From: JBBQDZ01 sp038237515
Lineage (GTDB): Bacteria > Actinomycetota > Thermoleophilia > Gaiellales > Gaiellaceae
Direction: 5' to 3'
DNA: 40,891 bases
NCBI GenBank assembly: GCA_038237515.1
Contig: JBBRYP010000037.1
Location: 1-40,891, forward strand
Position 1 is the first letter of the stretch, and each line of letters opens with the position of its first letter. Positions 8,447 to 17,175 of this stretch are shown piece by piece. The position numbers and the translations under genes were made by a program. The notes beneath the pieces are model-generated. The model saw nothing but the letters and a program-made list of their open reading frames with translations. It had not been told where the DNA came from and did no database searches.

Positions 8447-10108
8447 TCAGACTGACGTGACGGTGGGGCGAAGTGAACCCAGTCGCGTCGCGACGACGGC
8501 GTCTGCGGCCGCCGCGCTCTCCGGGTGGCCGGTGACGACGCCGACGAAGGCCTCCCGGTCGAGCGCCAGCACCCTCACCGGGGTCGCTGCGGTGACGGTG
8601 GCCGTGCGCGGAACGTCTCGCAGCAGCGCGATCTCCCCGAAGTGATCCCCCGGCCCGAGCGTTCGCAGCCGCCCGACCGGCGTTCTCACCTCGAGCTCGC
8701 CCTCCTCCACGACGTAGAACCGGTCGCCCGGCTCGCCCTGCCGCACAACCGCGGCTCCGACGTCGAAGCGGAGCGGGACGAGCTGCGCGATCAGGCTCTC
8801 CAGCGCGAGCTCGGGCAGCGGCGCGAAGAGCGCCACCCCCCGCAGCAGGTCGAGCTCCCGCCGCAACTCGGGCGCCTCGCGGTCGAGCGCGAGGATCTGC
8901 CGCCAGAAGAGCGCCGCGAGGATCGGCAGGAACGCGCCGGTCGCGATCAGCGTCGCGCGAACGCCCAGCCAGCGGATCAGCAGCGGGACGGCAGCTGCGC
9001 CAAGTGCGATCGCGCCGAGGGCGAGACTCTCGAGGACTCCGAACACCCGCGCGAGGACCTCGTTCGGGACCGCCCGCTGGAGCAGCGTGAGAGCGCTCAC
9101 GTCGACGAGGCTGTTGCCGACCCCGACGATCGCGAGCAGCACGAAGGCGAGAGCGCGGTTTGGCCAGATGCCGACCAGCACCAGCGGCGCCCCCCAGAGC
9201 ACGATCCCGAGAGCCAGCCTCCAGGCCAGCCGGCGCGCCTGCCCGAGCAGCGCGAGCGCCCCCAGCAGCCCCCCCACCCCGATCGCCGAGTTGAGCAGGC
9301 CGACGCCGGCGCTGCCCAGGTCGACGAGGCCGAGGGCGATGACGACGATCAGGACGTTGAGCGCGCCGCTGACGAGCGTCTGCGCGGCCACGAGGCCGAC
9401 GATCAGGCGCGTTCGAGAGTCGCGCGCCACCGCCTCGAAGCCGCCCAGGACGTCTCGGGCCACGCCCCTCTTGCCTGCTTCCCGATCCGGAGGCGCCTGG
9501 CTTCGGCCAATCCTGAAGGTCAGGATGCCCGACCACAGGAAGCCGGCCGCCGTCACGGCGAGGACGACGCCGGTGCTCGAGACGGCAAGCAGGAGGCCGC
9601 CGAGGGCAGGCCCGACGAAGATGCCCACGCTCTCGATCGTGCTCGCGGTGACGTTGGCCGCCGTCAACTCTTCCGGCTCGTCGGCGAGCGCCGGCAAGAG
9701 GGCCGCCTGCGCCGGGCGGAAAGCGACCGACGCGACGGATACGACGATCGCGAGCGCGTAGACGACGAGGCTCGGCGCCGACGCGAAGACAGCGACCGCG
9801 GCCCCGGCGAGCACTGCGACGCGAACGAGGTCGCAGACGATCATCACGGCCTTGCGGCTGCGGCGATCGGCGAGCACCGCGAGGAAAGGCGCGGCGAGGG
9901 CCGTCAGCACCATGCGGATGGCGGCGACCGCGCCCACCGCCGTCGCGCCGCCGTGGTGGAATGCGTACACGGCAACGGCGACGCCGTAGGCCCACGCACC
10001 GATGCTCGACGCGGCCCAGGCGAGCTCGAGCCGTCGAAGGTCCGGGTTCCGGAACACGGCGCGGAGAGCGCCGAGAGACTCGCCCAGGCGCTCCGTCAGC
10101 CGGTTCAC
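8447..10108 (-). CDS. MFS transporter fused to a cyclic-nucleotide-binding domain
   Basis: 553 residues. Residues 1-~405 form a 12-segment major facilitator of the MFS_3/enterobactin-exporter-like type, with the loop LADRRSRKAVMIVCDLVR between segments 2 and 3. Residues ~425-545 form a cAMP-receptor-type effector domain: LFAPLPELALESLIAQL, RQGEPGDRFYVVEEGELEV, and the phosphate-binding cassette GDHFGEIALLRDVPRTATVT, in which the Gly-Glu and the Arg-Thr-Ala contact the cyclic nucleotide. This predicts an efflux or uptake carrier gated by cAMP or cGMP; the cargo is unknown. The start is GTG 10108 (MNRLTERLGE). It is monocistronic between two terminator-like hairpins. Confidence 0.88.
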   Translation of the reverse strand: MNRLTERLGESLGALRAVFRNPDLRRLELAWAASSIGAWAYGVAVAVYAFHHGGATAVGAVAAIRMVLTALAAPFLAVLADRRSRKAVMIVCDLVRVAVLAGAAVAVFASAPSLVVYALAIVVSVASVAFRPAQAALLPALADEPEELTAANVTASTIESVGIFVGPALGGLLLAVSSTGVVLAVTAAGFLWSGILTFRIGRSQAPPDREAGKRGVARDVLGGFEAVARDSRTRLIVGLVAAQTLVSGALNVLIVVIALGLVDLGSAGVGLLNSAIGVGGLLGALALLGQARRLAWRLALGIVLWGAPLVLVGIWPNRALAFVLLAIVGVGNSLVDVSALTLLQRAVPNEVLARVFGVLESLALGAIALGAAAVPLLIRWLGVRATLIATGAFLPILAALFWRQILALDREAPELRRELDLLRGVALFAPLPELALESLIAQLVPLRFDVGAAVVRQGEPGDRFYVVEEGELEVRTPVGRLRTLGPGDHFGEIALLRDVPRTATVTAATPVRVLALDREAFVGVVTGHPESAAAADAVVATRLGSLRPTVTSV

Positions 10109-10233
10109 GGGCCGAGCTTCTCACAGGGCGGGAGACCCGTCGCAACCCGCACTTGTGAACTGGCGCGCGGCGAGGGAAGATTCCTCCCGCGCGGCACGTC
10201 TAGTGCGAAAGGCCTACGGAAAGGGAGGACACC

Positions 10234-10428
10234 GTGGAGGAGAGCGACCCGCAGAACCCGCAGGACGAGCGCGAGCGGACGCCACCGGACGTCATCGCCC
10301 ACAAGAACATGCCTCCGGGCAAGCACGTCCTGGCCGCCGGCGAGGAGGGCACCGCAGACGAGGAGGCCGACGTCGAGGGCCACCGGCTGGTGCCGAAGAC
10401 CGTTCCGCCCAAGGTCGTTCCGTCGTAG
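10234..10428 (+). CDS. small acidic hydrophilic protein of unknown function
   Basis: 64 residues beginning at GTG 10234 with a good AGGGAGG ribosome site 4-5 bases upstream. The sequence is highly charged and Pro-rich (PPDVIAHKNMPPGKHVLAA, then EEADVEGHRLVPKTVPP), with no cysteine or membrane segment, so it is probably cytoplasmic and partly disordered. A perfect 14-bp hairpin follows directly, which supports a real transcribed unit. I recognise no family. Confidence 0.6.
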   Translation: MEESDPQNPQDERERTPPDVIAHKNMPPGKHVLAAGEEGTADEEADVEGHRLVPKTVPPKVVPS

Positions 10429-10443
10429 GAGCATCGGGCGCGG

Positions 10444-10482
10444 GAGCGAGGCCGCGGCGACCTGGGGGCCGCGGCCTCGCTC
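10444..10482 (+). terminator. strong 14-bp hairpin terminator
   Basis: GAGCGAGGCCGCGG at 10444-10457 pairs perfectly with CCGCGGCCTCGCTC at 10469-10482 around an 11-base loop. It lies 15 bases after the stop of the small acidic protein and 28 bases before the sigma-factor start, so it isolates the two units. Confidence 0.7.
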
Positions 10483-10510
10483 TTCGTGCGCGACGGACGG
10501 CTAGCAGGGC

Positions 10511-11074
10511 GTGGACCCGGTAGCGCTGTCGGACGCGCAGCTCGTCGTGCGCTGCCGGGCGGGCGACGAGGTGGCCTGGCGCGCGCTCGTCGACCGCTTC
10601 GCACGCTACGTCTTCGCGATCGCGACCCAGAGCTTCCGTCTCGGCGAGCACGATGCACAGGACATCTTCCAGGAGGTCTTCACCCGAGTGTACGAGCACC
10701 TCGACATGCTCCGGGACGACTCTGCTCTCCGCCCCTGGATCGCCCAGGTGACCCGCCGCCTCTGCGTCGACCGTCTCCGAGCCGCGCGGGAGGAGCCGAC
10801 GGACGAGGAGCTCGCGCCGCCCGGCGGAGACGACTCGCTGGCGCGACTGGACGACGCGCTCACCGTCTGGCAGGCGATGGAGTCGCTTCCCGAGCACTGC
10901 CGTGAGATCCTCGACCGCTTCTTCTGCCGCGACGAGAGCTACGAGACGATCGCCAGGGAGCTCGTGCTCGCCCCGGGCACGATCGCCAGCAGGATCTCGC
11001 GTTGCCTCGAGAAGCTCAGAGGAACACTCATGGGAAGATCCGCCCCCGGCTCCGACGTCCTGAGTACGGCATGA
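10511..11074 (+). CDS. RNA polymerase sigma-70 factor, ECF type
   Basis: 187 residues from GTG 10511. Region 2 is seen in LVVRCRAGDEVAWRALVDRF, HDAQDIFQEVFTRVYEHLDM (helix that contacts the -10) and LRPWIAQVTRRLCVDRLR. Region 4 is in LPEHCREILDRFFCRDESYE and TIARELVLAPGTIASRISRC, the helix-turn-helix that reads the -35. The short linker and absence of regions 1 and 3 are typical of extracytoplasmic-function factors. The stop overlaps the next start (ATGA), so it is translationally coupled to a subtilase rather than to an ordinary anti-sigma factor, which suggests that the protease or the GAF protein takes part in its control. Confidence 0.88.
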   Translation: MDPVALSDAQLVVRCRAGDEVAWRALVDRFARYVFAIATQSFRLGEHDAQDIFQEVFTRVYEHLDMLRDDSALRPWIAQVTRRLCVDRLRAAREEPTDEELAPPGGDDSLARLDDALTVWQAMESLPEHCREILDRFFCRDESYETIARELVLAPGTIASRISRCLEKLRGTLMGRSAPGSDVLSTA

Positions 11075-12072
11075 ACGCCTACGACCCGGAGACCCTGACC
11101 GAGCTCCTTCGCGCGCTCCCTCCCGCGCCGGAGCGGTGGGTGCGACGAGCACAGCAGATTCCGCGGCACGCGGGGCGGGCACGCCCCTTTGCCCGTCTCG
11201 CCGGCGCGTTCGGCGGCGGTGCGGCGGTTCTCGCCCACTCCACGCAGCCGGTGGAGGACGAGACCGAGCTCCCGGCCTGGAGCCTTCGCGCCCACGAGCT
11301 CGAGCGGATCGAGGTGCAGCCCCGGTGGCCGGAGCGGGTCGATCGGGAGTGGGCATGGGGCGCCGCGACGGGCGAGGGTGTCCGGGTCTGCGTCCTCGAC
11401 AGCGGCATCGAGCAGGGGCACCCGCTCGTCGGCGAGATCGAGGGGGCCGTGGCGGCGATCGTCGACGACGACGGCGCCGTGCGAGTCGAGGAGGACGCCG
11501 AGGGAGACCTCTGCGGCCACGGCACGGCCTGCGCCGGGGTGATCCGCGCGATCGCGCCCGGCTGCAGCCTCACGAGCGTCCGGATTCTCGGCGGCGGCTT
11601 CACCGGTAGCGGCCCGGCGTTCCTGGCAGGGCTGCGGTGGGCGCTGGAGCAGCGCTTCGACCTCATCAACATGAGCCTTTCCACGACCAAGCCCGAGTTC
11701 GGCCGCATCCTCCACGAGCTCGCGGACACGGCGTACTTCCAGCGCACCCTGCTCGTCGCCTCGGCGCACAACATGCCGGTCGAGAGCTATCCGTGGCGGT
11801 TCGCGTCGGTGCTCTCCGTCGGCAGCCACGAGGAACCCGATCCGCTGACCTTCTACTACAACCCTTCGCCGCCGGTCGAGTTCTTCGCGCGGGGCGTCGA
11901 CGTGGACGTCGCGTGGCTCGGGGGCGGCCAGATGCGCTGCACCGGCAACAGCTTCGCGACGCCGCACATGACGGGCATCGCCGCATTGATCCTCTCGAAG
12001 CACCCCGACCTGCGTCCCTTCGAGCTGAAGAGCCTGCTCTATCTGCTCTCCAACAACGTCGGCGCAGCGTGA
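11071..12072 (+). CDS. subtilisin-family (S8) serine protease, apparently cytoplasmic
   Basis: 333 residues. Catalytic triad visible: Asp110 in VCVLDSGIEQGH, His150 in CGHGTACAGVI, Ser294 in TGNSFATPHMTGIAAL, plus the oxyanion Asn234 in VASAHNMP. There is no signal peptide or membrane segment, so it should act inside the cell. The first ~75 residues are a short extra region beginning TLTELLRALPPAPERWVRRA, a motif I associate with small actinobacterial regulatory proteins; it could bind the sigma factor or serve as a propeptide. The start ATG overlaps the sigma stop, and the end overlaps the GTG of the GAF gene. Inferred job: proteolytic switching of the sigma system. Substrate unknown. Confidence 0.85.
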   Translation: MNAYDPETLTELLRALPPAPERWVRRAQQIPRHAGRARPFARLAGAFGGGAAVLAHSTQPVEDETELPAWSLRAHELERIEVQPRWPERVDREWAWGAATGEGVRVCVLDSGIEQGHPLVGEIEGAVAAIVDDDGAVRVEEDAEGDLCGHGTACAGVIRAIAPGCSLTSVRILGGGFTGSGPAFLAGLRWALEQRFDLINMSLSTTKPEFGRILHELADTAYFQRTLLVASAHNMPVESYPWRFASVLSVGSHEEPDPLTFYYNPSPPVEFFARGVDVDVAWLGGGQMRCTGNSFATPHMTGIAALILSKHPDLRPFELKSLLYLLSNNVGAA

Positions 12073-12707
12073 CCGACGATCCCCTCTTCGCCGCCGCGGC
12101 CGCGGCGGGCGCGCTAGCCACCGAGGATACGCATCGTTCGCTGCTCCAGTCGATCGTCGACGTTGCCCGCGCGATCCTCCACGCCAGGGCGTCGAGCGTC
12201 TTCCTCTACGACGAGGAGACGGACGACCTCGTCTTCGCCGCCGTCTCGGGAGAGGGCGCGTCATCGCTGCCGGGGAAGCGCATTCCGTCCGGCACCGGGA
12301 TCGCCGGCTGGGTGCTGGCGACGAGGCAGCCCCTCGTCGTCGAGGACCTCGGAGGCGACCCGCGTTTTGCGCAGGACGTCGCCGTCGACACCGGCTACGT
12401 CCCGAAAGGGCTGATCGCCGTCCCTCTCCTGCGCGAGGATCGGGCGGTCGGCGTGCTCGAGGTGCTCGACCGCCCGCAGAGGCCCGGATTCGCGCTCGCC
12501 GAGATCGACCTACTCTCGCTCTTCGCCGATCAGGCGGCGATCGCGCTCGACCTGCTCCAGCACGCGCGGCGGGCTCAGGCGGTCCTGAAGGGAGACGACG
12601 AACTTGCGTCGATCGCGCGCCTCGCCGCAGCGCTGTCGGCGTCGGGCGAGCGGCGCGAGGCGGGGCTGCGCTTGCTGCAGGCGCTGACGGAGTTGGTCGC
12701 GCGGTAG
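12069..12707 (+). CDS. GAF-domain sensor protein
   Basis: 212 residues from GTG 12069, overlapping the protease stop by four bases. A GAF domain spans residues ~20-165: LLQSIVDVARAILHARASSVFLYD, GTGIAGWVLATRQPLVVEDL, DTGYVPKGLIAVPLL, VGVLEVLDR and FADQAAIALD are the standard order of GAF strands and helices. A C-terminal helical segment of ~45 residues follows with no recognisable output domain. Such domains bind small ligands or redox cofactors. As third gene of the operon it probably supplies the signal that controls the sigma factor or protease. Confidence 0.82.
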   Translation: MTDDPLFAAAAAAGALATEDTHRSLLQSIVDVARAILHARASSVFLYDEETDDLVFAAVSGEGASSLPGKRIPSGTGIAGWVLATRQPLVVEDLGGDPRFAQDVAVDTGYVPKGLIAVPLLREDRAVGVLEVLDRPQRPGFALAEIDLLSLFADQAAIALDLLQHARRAQAVLKGDDELASIARLAAALSASGERREAGLRLLQALTELVAR

Positions 12708-12744
12708 GAACGAGAGGCGAGGCCGCTGCGGCGACAGCGGACCT

Positions 12745-12910
12745 GAGGGCCCGTCCGGAAAGTGGCCACGGTGGATGACACGCGGCACGCGCCTCGAGGC
12801 AAGGACCGCAGGGAGCGCCGATATGTAGGCATATCTGCGCGACCGAGGACGCCGCATCGAGGCGCGTGACGCCTGTCAGGCGCCCTGGTTCACCTTCTGG
12901 ACAGACCCCC
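12745..12910. mobile_element. MITE-like long imperfect palindrome (166 bp)
   Basis: The whole segment is one imperfect inverted repeat centred at 12827/12828 (GATATG-TAGG-CATATC at 12820-12835). The arms match well around CACGCGCCTCGA (12786-12797) and its complement (12858-12869). The outermost 16 bases (GAGGGCCCGTCCGGAA at 12745-12760 against the complement of 12895-12910) agree at 12 positions. The flanks AGCGGACCT and AGCGGCCT are nearly identical and could be a target duplication. It has no coding capacity and lies between convergent genes, so it may also act as a terminator. Confidence 0.55.
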
Positions 12911-12935
12911 TAAGCGGCCTCCGCGCGTGAGGCGG

Positions 12936-15887
12936 CTACCCTGCCCGCACCGGCCCGTGCAGGACCCTCGAGCCGTCGAGATGGACCTCCTGCAGCCAGT
13001 AGAGCGTTCCCTTCTTCGCCGCGCCTGCACGCCAGGCGTAGCTGCGACCGGCACCGCTCCCACTCGCGATCAGATGCCCGTTCAACCGGACGCGGTGCGT
13101 ACGCGAGCCGCGGTAGAGATCGAAGCCGAGGCTCCCGACCTCCGAGGCCGTGCGCCAGCGGAGGACGACGGCGTGGCCGCTGCGAGCGACGGTGAACGAG
13201 CGAACGCCGACCGCCGTCGGGCCTGCGAGCTGAGTGTCGAAGGGCGGCGTCGCGTCCACCGTCCGCAGCACGTTCGAGGAGAGCATGTCGTTCCCCTCCG
13301 TCGGGCCCGCAGTCGCGAACGCCGTCACGCTCCAGAGCTTCGAGCCCGTGGTCAAGCCGAAGTTGGAGAGCGGCGCGCTCAGCGTGATCTCGCCGCCAGT
13401 CGGACCTCCCGTCACTTGGAAGGCGGCGCCGTCGTCATGGTAGGCGGCGCCGACGACACCCTGCGGGTTCCCGACGTTCAGGATCTCGTCGTTCGTCGTG
13501 TCGAGCTGGCCGCCGAAGGGCTTGGTCGTCCCGTTCGGAAGCACCTGGAACGCCATGAAGTACACCTTGCTATCCGTGTTGAAGCGCAGGATGTACAGGA
13601 GCCGCTGCGCGTCGCAGCCCGGCGCCGGAACGGGCGTGCACTTCGAGTTGAACGTGGCGATGTCCGCCTGCATCTGCGCAACGGTCGCCGTCGCGAGCGG
13701 GATGTGTCCGACGAGGTTCGAGCCGACGCGGGCAAGCGAGGCGCCGGTCTCGTCGAGCGAGGGCAGGTTCGTCCCGGGCGTCGTGTAGGCCCGGTTCGGC
13801 CAGGTGGCGTCGCCCGGAGCGTCGGTCGCGGAATCGAGGCGCTGCGGTAGGTTGACGGTGCCGCTCGTGAGCTTCGGCCCGACCGTCTGCTTCGCGAAGT
13901 AGAGGAACGGCGACTGATCCGGAGCGGCGTCCTGGAAGCCGGTCGAGTAGTTGTCCTCGAACTGCACGCCGATCCGGCCTTCGTTGTCCATGCTGACGTC
14001 GATCATGTCGAGGAACGAGCGGTCCTGCGTTCCGAGGCAGGTCGTCCCCTTCGTGCAGATGTTGCCATGGTGGGCGACGCGATGGGAAACGAGGCCGCTG
14101 TCGATGGTCGGCGCGGCCGACGCCGCGTTCGTGATCGCGGCGGCGTAGATGTTCCAGTGGACGTCGTCACCCGCGAGGTTCGGATCGCCCGCGCTCTCGG
14201 TCGTCCCGACCCACGTCACTGCGATCCGGCCGTTCTCGCCCGCGAAGATCTCGGGGAAGACCGCGCTCGTCACCGCGGCCGGAGTGACGCGGACGGGAGT
14301 CGACCAGTAGGTGCCGGGGGTCCCGCCCGCGGTCGGATCGTTGAGCGGGTTGTCGATCGGCGAGTACGCGTAGTAGACGATTCCGCCGCTGTCGTAGCTC
14401 AGGTAGGCGTTGCCGTGCCGGTCGATGGCGACCCACGGGAAGCTGTCCGAGGAGTTCGGCGAGACGAGGTTGGGGTGCCAGGCGCGCGGGTCGAAGTAGC
14501 TCGAGCTCGGTGCGGTGGCGACGAAGGTGCCCGCCTGCTGCACGTAGCCGCGGTACGGATAGTAGATCCAGCCGTGGCCCTTGCTCGAGGCGTTGTTGTC
14601 GACGCGCGGCTGGCCCGTCTGCCCGGTATTGGTCAGCTGAGGCGCGGGCTGCGCCACCGGCAGGTGCGTGGAGGCCGGGACCGCCTGGATGTAGGCGTTC
14701 GGCGGGACGTGAAACGTGAAGAAGGCCTCGATCGGGGAGCCGAGCGAGGTAATCGCCTGCTGCGTGTTGTCGGTCGCCGCGATCCACTGGCGGTCGGTCG
14801 CCGTCGTCGCGTTGGAGACCGCCGTCGCGCTCGGGAAGGAGTCGCCGTGGTCGGTCGAGGAGGCGAAGGCCTCGTTCACCAGCACCTCCTGGTCGGCGAA
14901 GAACGTGTCGCCGTTCGCGAGGTTGACGTCCTCCTCGGTGTCGCCGCCGCCGCCGGTGGTGCAGTTGGGGCGGTTGCGCGAGGCGCACGTCAGGTCCAGC
15001 AGGAGCCTGAAGCTGTCGCCGCCGTCGAGGGAGCGGTTGAGCTGGCCGGTGTTCGCGCGGCTCGACAGCGGCCAGTCGACGAAGATCCGGTTGTCGTCGA
15101 TGCCCGCGTTCCCCGGCGTGTAGGCCTCGTGGCGCTCCATCGTCAGCTGCGGCTCACCCGCGATGAAATGGGCCGAGACGAGGGTCGAGGGCGCGAACTT
15201 GAGCGTGCTCACGTGGGTGGGGACGGGCGCTGCCGCGCAGACACCGGTGTTTTTGAAGGTCGCGGTCGCGGTGTAGGAGGCGTTGTCGGCGGCGACCGTC
15301 TGGAAGTAGACGACGCGGACCTTGTAGGCACCGTCGGCGAGGGACGGGCAGGCGACGGTCGCGTTCTCCGGGACGCCGTTGCTGTTGCCCGAGTTGGCCA
15401 CCTGATTGCCCGCCGCGTCGAAGATGTAGAGGTCGTAGTCGTCGGCGGCCGTGCCCGCGGTCACGTTCACGGTGAAGGAGCCGCTCGGCTGGGCCGTGTT
15501 CACCGTCAGCAGGAAGTCGTCGCAGCGGCCCGGGAAGGGCACCGACGGCGGCGCGGCTGCCGTATTGCAGCTGGTGTCGGTCTCGTCGGCCGTCATCGCG
15601 TTGACGTTGTCACCCGTCCAGCTCGCCGTCAGCTGCGCCGGTCCGATCGTTGCCGACCCCTTCGAGACGATCACCTTCGACGACGTGCGCGACGCCACCG
15701 GAGGAGCAAGCGCCGCCAGCCCCTCGGCCTCGCCGGCGGAGATGTTGGCGCTATAGAAGTTGGTCCAGGCCGCCGAGCCGGCAGCCGGTGCCGCTTCATG
15801 GTCTCCCCGCGCGTACAGCGCCGTCGCGGCTGCGATCAGGCCCAGCGCGACAAACGCGAACGAAAGCCGCAAGATGCGCATCCTCAT
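12936..15887 (-). CDS. large secreted protein with BNR-type (sialidase-like) beta-propeller
   Basis: 983 residues. N-terminal signal peptide (MRMRILRLSFAFVALGLIAA, cleavage near ALYA). Residues ~90-215 resemble a bacterial pre-peptidase C-terminal-type beta domain (PSGSFTVNVTAGTAADDYDL, YLTYF-type strands, VVYFQTVAADNASYTATATF). Residues ~230-800 contain Asp-box/BNR-like turns (NRSLDGGDSFR, SSTDHGDSFPSA) and propeller strands, as in exported sialidase-fold proteins. The final ~90 residues (VVLRWRTASEVGSLGFDLYR) form a fibronectin-III-like module common in secreted bacterial proteins. No catalytic set could be confirmed, so hydrolase activity is not claimed. It is divergent from the MFS gene with a 59-base shared gap. 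Confidence 0.75.
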   Translation of the reverse strand: MRMRILRLSFAFVALGLIAAATALYARGDHEAAPAAGSAAWTNFYSANISAGEAEGLAALAPPVASRTSSKVIVSKGSATIGPAQLTASWTGDNVNAMTADETDTSCNTAAAPPSVPFPGRCDDFLLTVNTAQPSGSFTVNVTAGTAADDYDLYIFDAAGNQVANSGNSNGVPENATVACPSLADGAYKVRVVYFQTVAADNASYTATATFKNTGVCAAAPVPTHVSTLKFAPSTLVSAHFIAGEPQLTMERHEAYTPGNAGIDDNRIFVDWPLSSRANTGQLNRSLDGGDSFRLLLDLTCASRNRPNCTTGGGGDTEEDVNLANGDTFFADQEVLVNEAFASSTDHGDSFPSATAVSNATTATDRQWIAATDNTQQAITSLGSPIEAFFTFHVPPNAYIQAVPASTHLPVAQPAPQLTNTGQTGQPRVDNNASSKGHGWIYYPYRGYVQQAGTFVATAPSSSYFDPRAWHPNLVSPNSSDSFPWVAIDRHGNAYLSYDSGGIVYYAYSPIDNPLNDPTAGGTPGTYWSTPVRVTPAAVTSAVFPEIFAGENGRIAVTWVGTTESAGDPNLAGDDVHWNIYAAAITNAASAAPTIDSGLVSHRVAHHGNICTKGTTCLGTQDRSFLDMIDVSMDNEGRIGVQFEDNYSTGFQDAAPDQSPFLYFAKQTVGPKLTSGTVNLPQRLDSATDAPGDATWPNRAYTTPGTNLPSLDETGASLARVGSNLVGHIPLATATVAQMQADIATFNSKCTPVPAPGCDAQRLLYILRFNTDSKVYFMAFQVLPNGTTKPFGGQLDTTNDEILNVGNPQGVVGAAYHDDGAAFQVTGGPTGGEITLSAPLSNFGLTTGSKLWSVTAFATAGPTEGNDMLSSNVLRTVDATPPFDTQLAGPTAVGVRSFTVARSGHAVVLRWRTASEVGSLGFDLYRGSRTHRVRLNGHLIASGSGAGRSYAWRAGAAKKGTLYWLQEVHLDGSRVLHGPVRAG

Positions 15888-15946
15888 CTCCTCATCTCCC
15901 TTGTCCCGGATCCAGACTCTCCCTGTCCGGCCTTTCTCCCCTCCCG

Positions 15947-17116
15947 GTGCGGGCGAAACCTAGCGCCTCCCCGGCGGGATCCGGAAACGCCCGGATCCTG
16001 GCGGGCAGCTGCGCGCTCGCCTTCGCGGCCGCCTGGAACATCGCGAACCTCGGCCCGATCGCCGACCGCCTCTCGAGCGCCTACGGCGTGGGCCTCGCCA
16101 CCGTCGGGCTCTTCACGACGACGCTGTTCCTGGGGCACCTGCTCGTCCAGGTTCCCGGAGGCCGCGCGATCGACGCGCTCGGCGCGCGGCGGGTCGGGCT
16201 CGTCTCGCTCGGGTGGATCGCCGCCTGCAACGGCCTCCTGCTGACCAGCCCGAGGCCGTGGCTCGCCCTCTTCGTCCGTGCGCTCGCAGGACTCGGGACG
16301 GGAGCGGCGTTCGTGGCGGCGAGCGACTACGCTCGCGGTGCCGGAACGCAGCTCGCGCAGGGGCTCTTCGGCGGCGCCTCGATCGGGGGGAGCGGACTCG
16401 CCGTGGCGATCGTGCCCCAGCTCGACGGCCGGCTCGCCTGGCGGTCTCCCTACTGGACCGCCCTCGTCCTCGCCGGCGCCGCCGCCCTCGTGCTGGCGGG
16501 AAGCCCTCGCGGCCCCGGGCGGCGAAGGGCACGACGTCTCGGTGCAGGCCTCCTCTCCGACCGTCGGCTGTACCGGCTCGGTGCGACGCACGCGGCGACC
16601 TTCGGGCTCAGCATCGTGGCCGGCAACTGGGTCGTGACACTCCTGTCGCGCGGGAGCGGCTACGGCGGCGGCCGGGCGGGCGCGGCCGGCTCGCTCGTGC
16701 TCGTTGCGGGCCTCCTGACGCGCCCCCTCGGGGGCATCCTGCTCCGCGGCAGGCCGGCGGCCGCGCGAGCGCTGATCGTGTGGAGCCTGCTGGCCGGCGC
16801 GCTCGGCACAGCCTTGCTGGCAGCGGTCTCGCCCATCCCGCTCGCGCTCGCCGTCCCGGCCGCACTCGTCGTGGGACTCGCGGCGGGGCTTCCCTTCGCC
16901 CCTCTCTTCGGCGGCGCGCAGCACCTGCGGACGGATGCGCCGGGCGCGGCCGTGGGGCTCGTGAACGCAGTCGCCTTGCTCGTCATCGTCGCCGGGACGC
17001 CCCTCACGGGCCTGACGTTCTCGCTGCCGGGCGACGGCCGGATCGGCTTCGGGATCCTGGCCGCGCTGTGGGCGCTCGCGCTGCTCGCGCTGCCGCGGCA
17101 GGACGATCTCCTGTGA
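15947..17116 (+). CDS. major facilitator superfamily transporter
   Basis: 389 residues with about 12 hydrophobic segments. The conserved loop between segments 2 and 3 is GGRAIDALGARRVGL (GxxxDxxGxRR pattern), diagnostic of MFS carriers. Start assigned to GTG 15947 (MRAKPSASPAGSG), which puts ~18 residues before the first segment; no ribosome site is seen, so it may be leaderless. The family resembles nitrate/cyanate-type or drug-efflux permeases but the substrate cannot be read. It diverges from the large secreted protein, and there is no companion downstream before the repeat array. Confidence 0.8.
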   Translation: MRAKPSASPAGSGNARILAGSCALAFAAAWNIANLGPIADRLSSAYGVGLATVGLFTTTLFLGHLLVQVPGGRAIDALGARRVGLVSLGWIAACNGLLLTSPRPWLALFVRALAGLGTGAAFVAASDYARGAGTQLAQGLFGGASIGGSGLAVAIVPQLDGRLAWRSPYWTALVLAGAAALVLAGSPRGPGRRRARRLGAGLLSDRRLYRLGATHAATFGLSIVAGNWVVTLLSRGSGYGGGRAGAAGSLVLVAGLLTRPLGGILLRGRPAAARALIVWSLLAGALGTALLAAVSPIPLALAVPAALVVGLAAGLPFAPLFGGAQHLRTDAPGAAVGLVNAVALLVIVAGTPLTGLTFSLPGDGRIGFGILAALWALALLALPRQDDLL

Positions 17117-17175
17117 GCGCGCCTGGTAGCCCTTCTTGGGGACGGAACCCGTGACATTGTGACGAGTTTCCTTCC

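Noticed and set aside
8525..10504. 659-residue plus-strand frame opposite the MFS/cNMP gene
   Set aside because: Low-complexity Arg/Glu/Asp shadow; the minus strand shows membrane segments and a textbook cNMP cassette.
14067..16244. 725-residue plus-strand frame opposite the large secreted protein
   Set aside because: Composition is Arg/Gly/Val-rich shadow sequence without domains; the minus strand has a signal peptide and recognisable folds.
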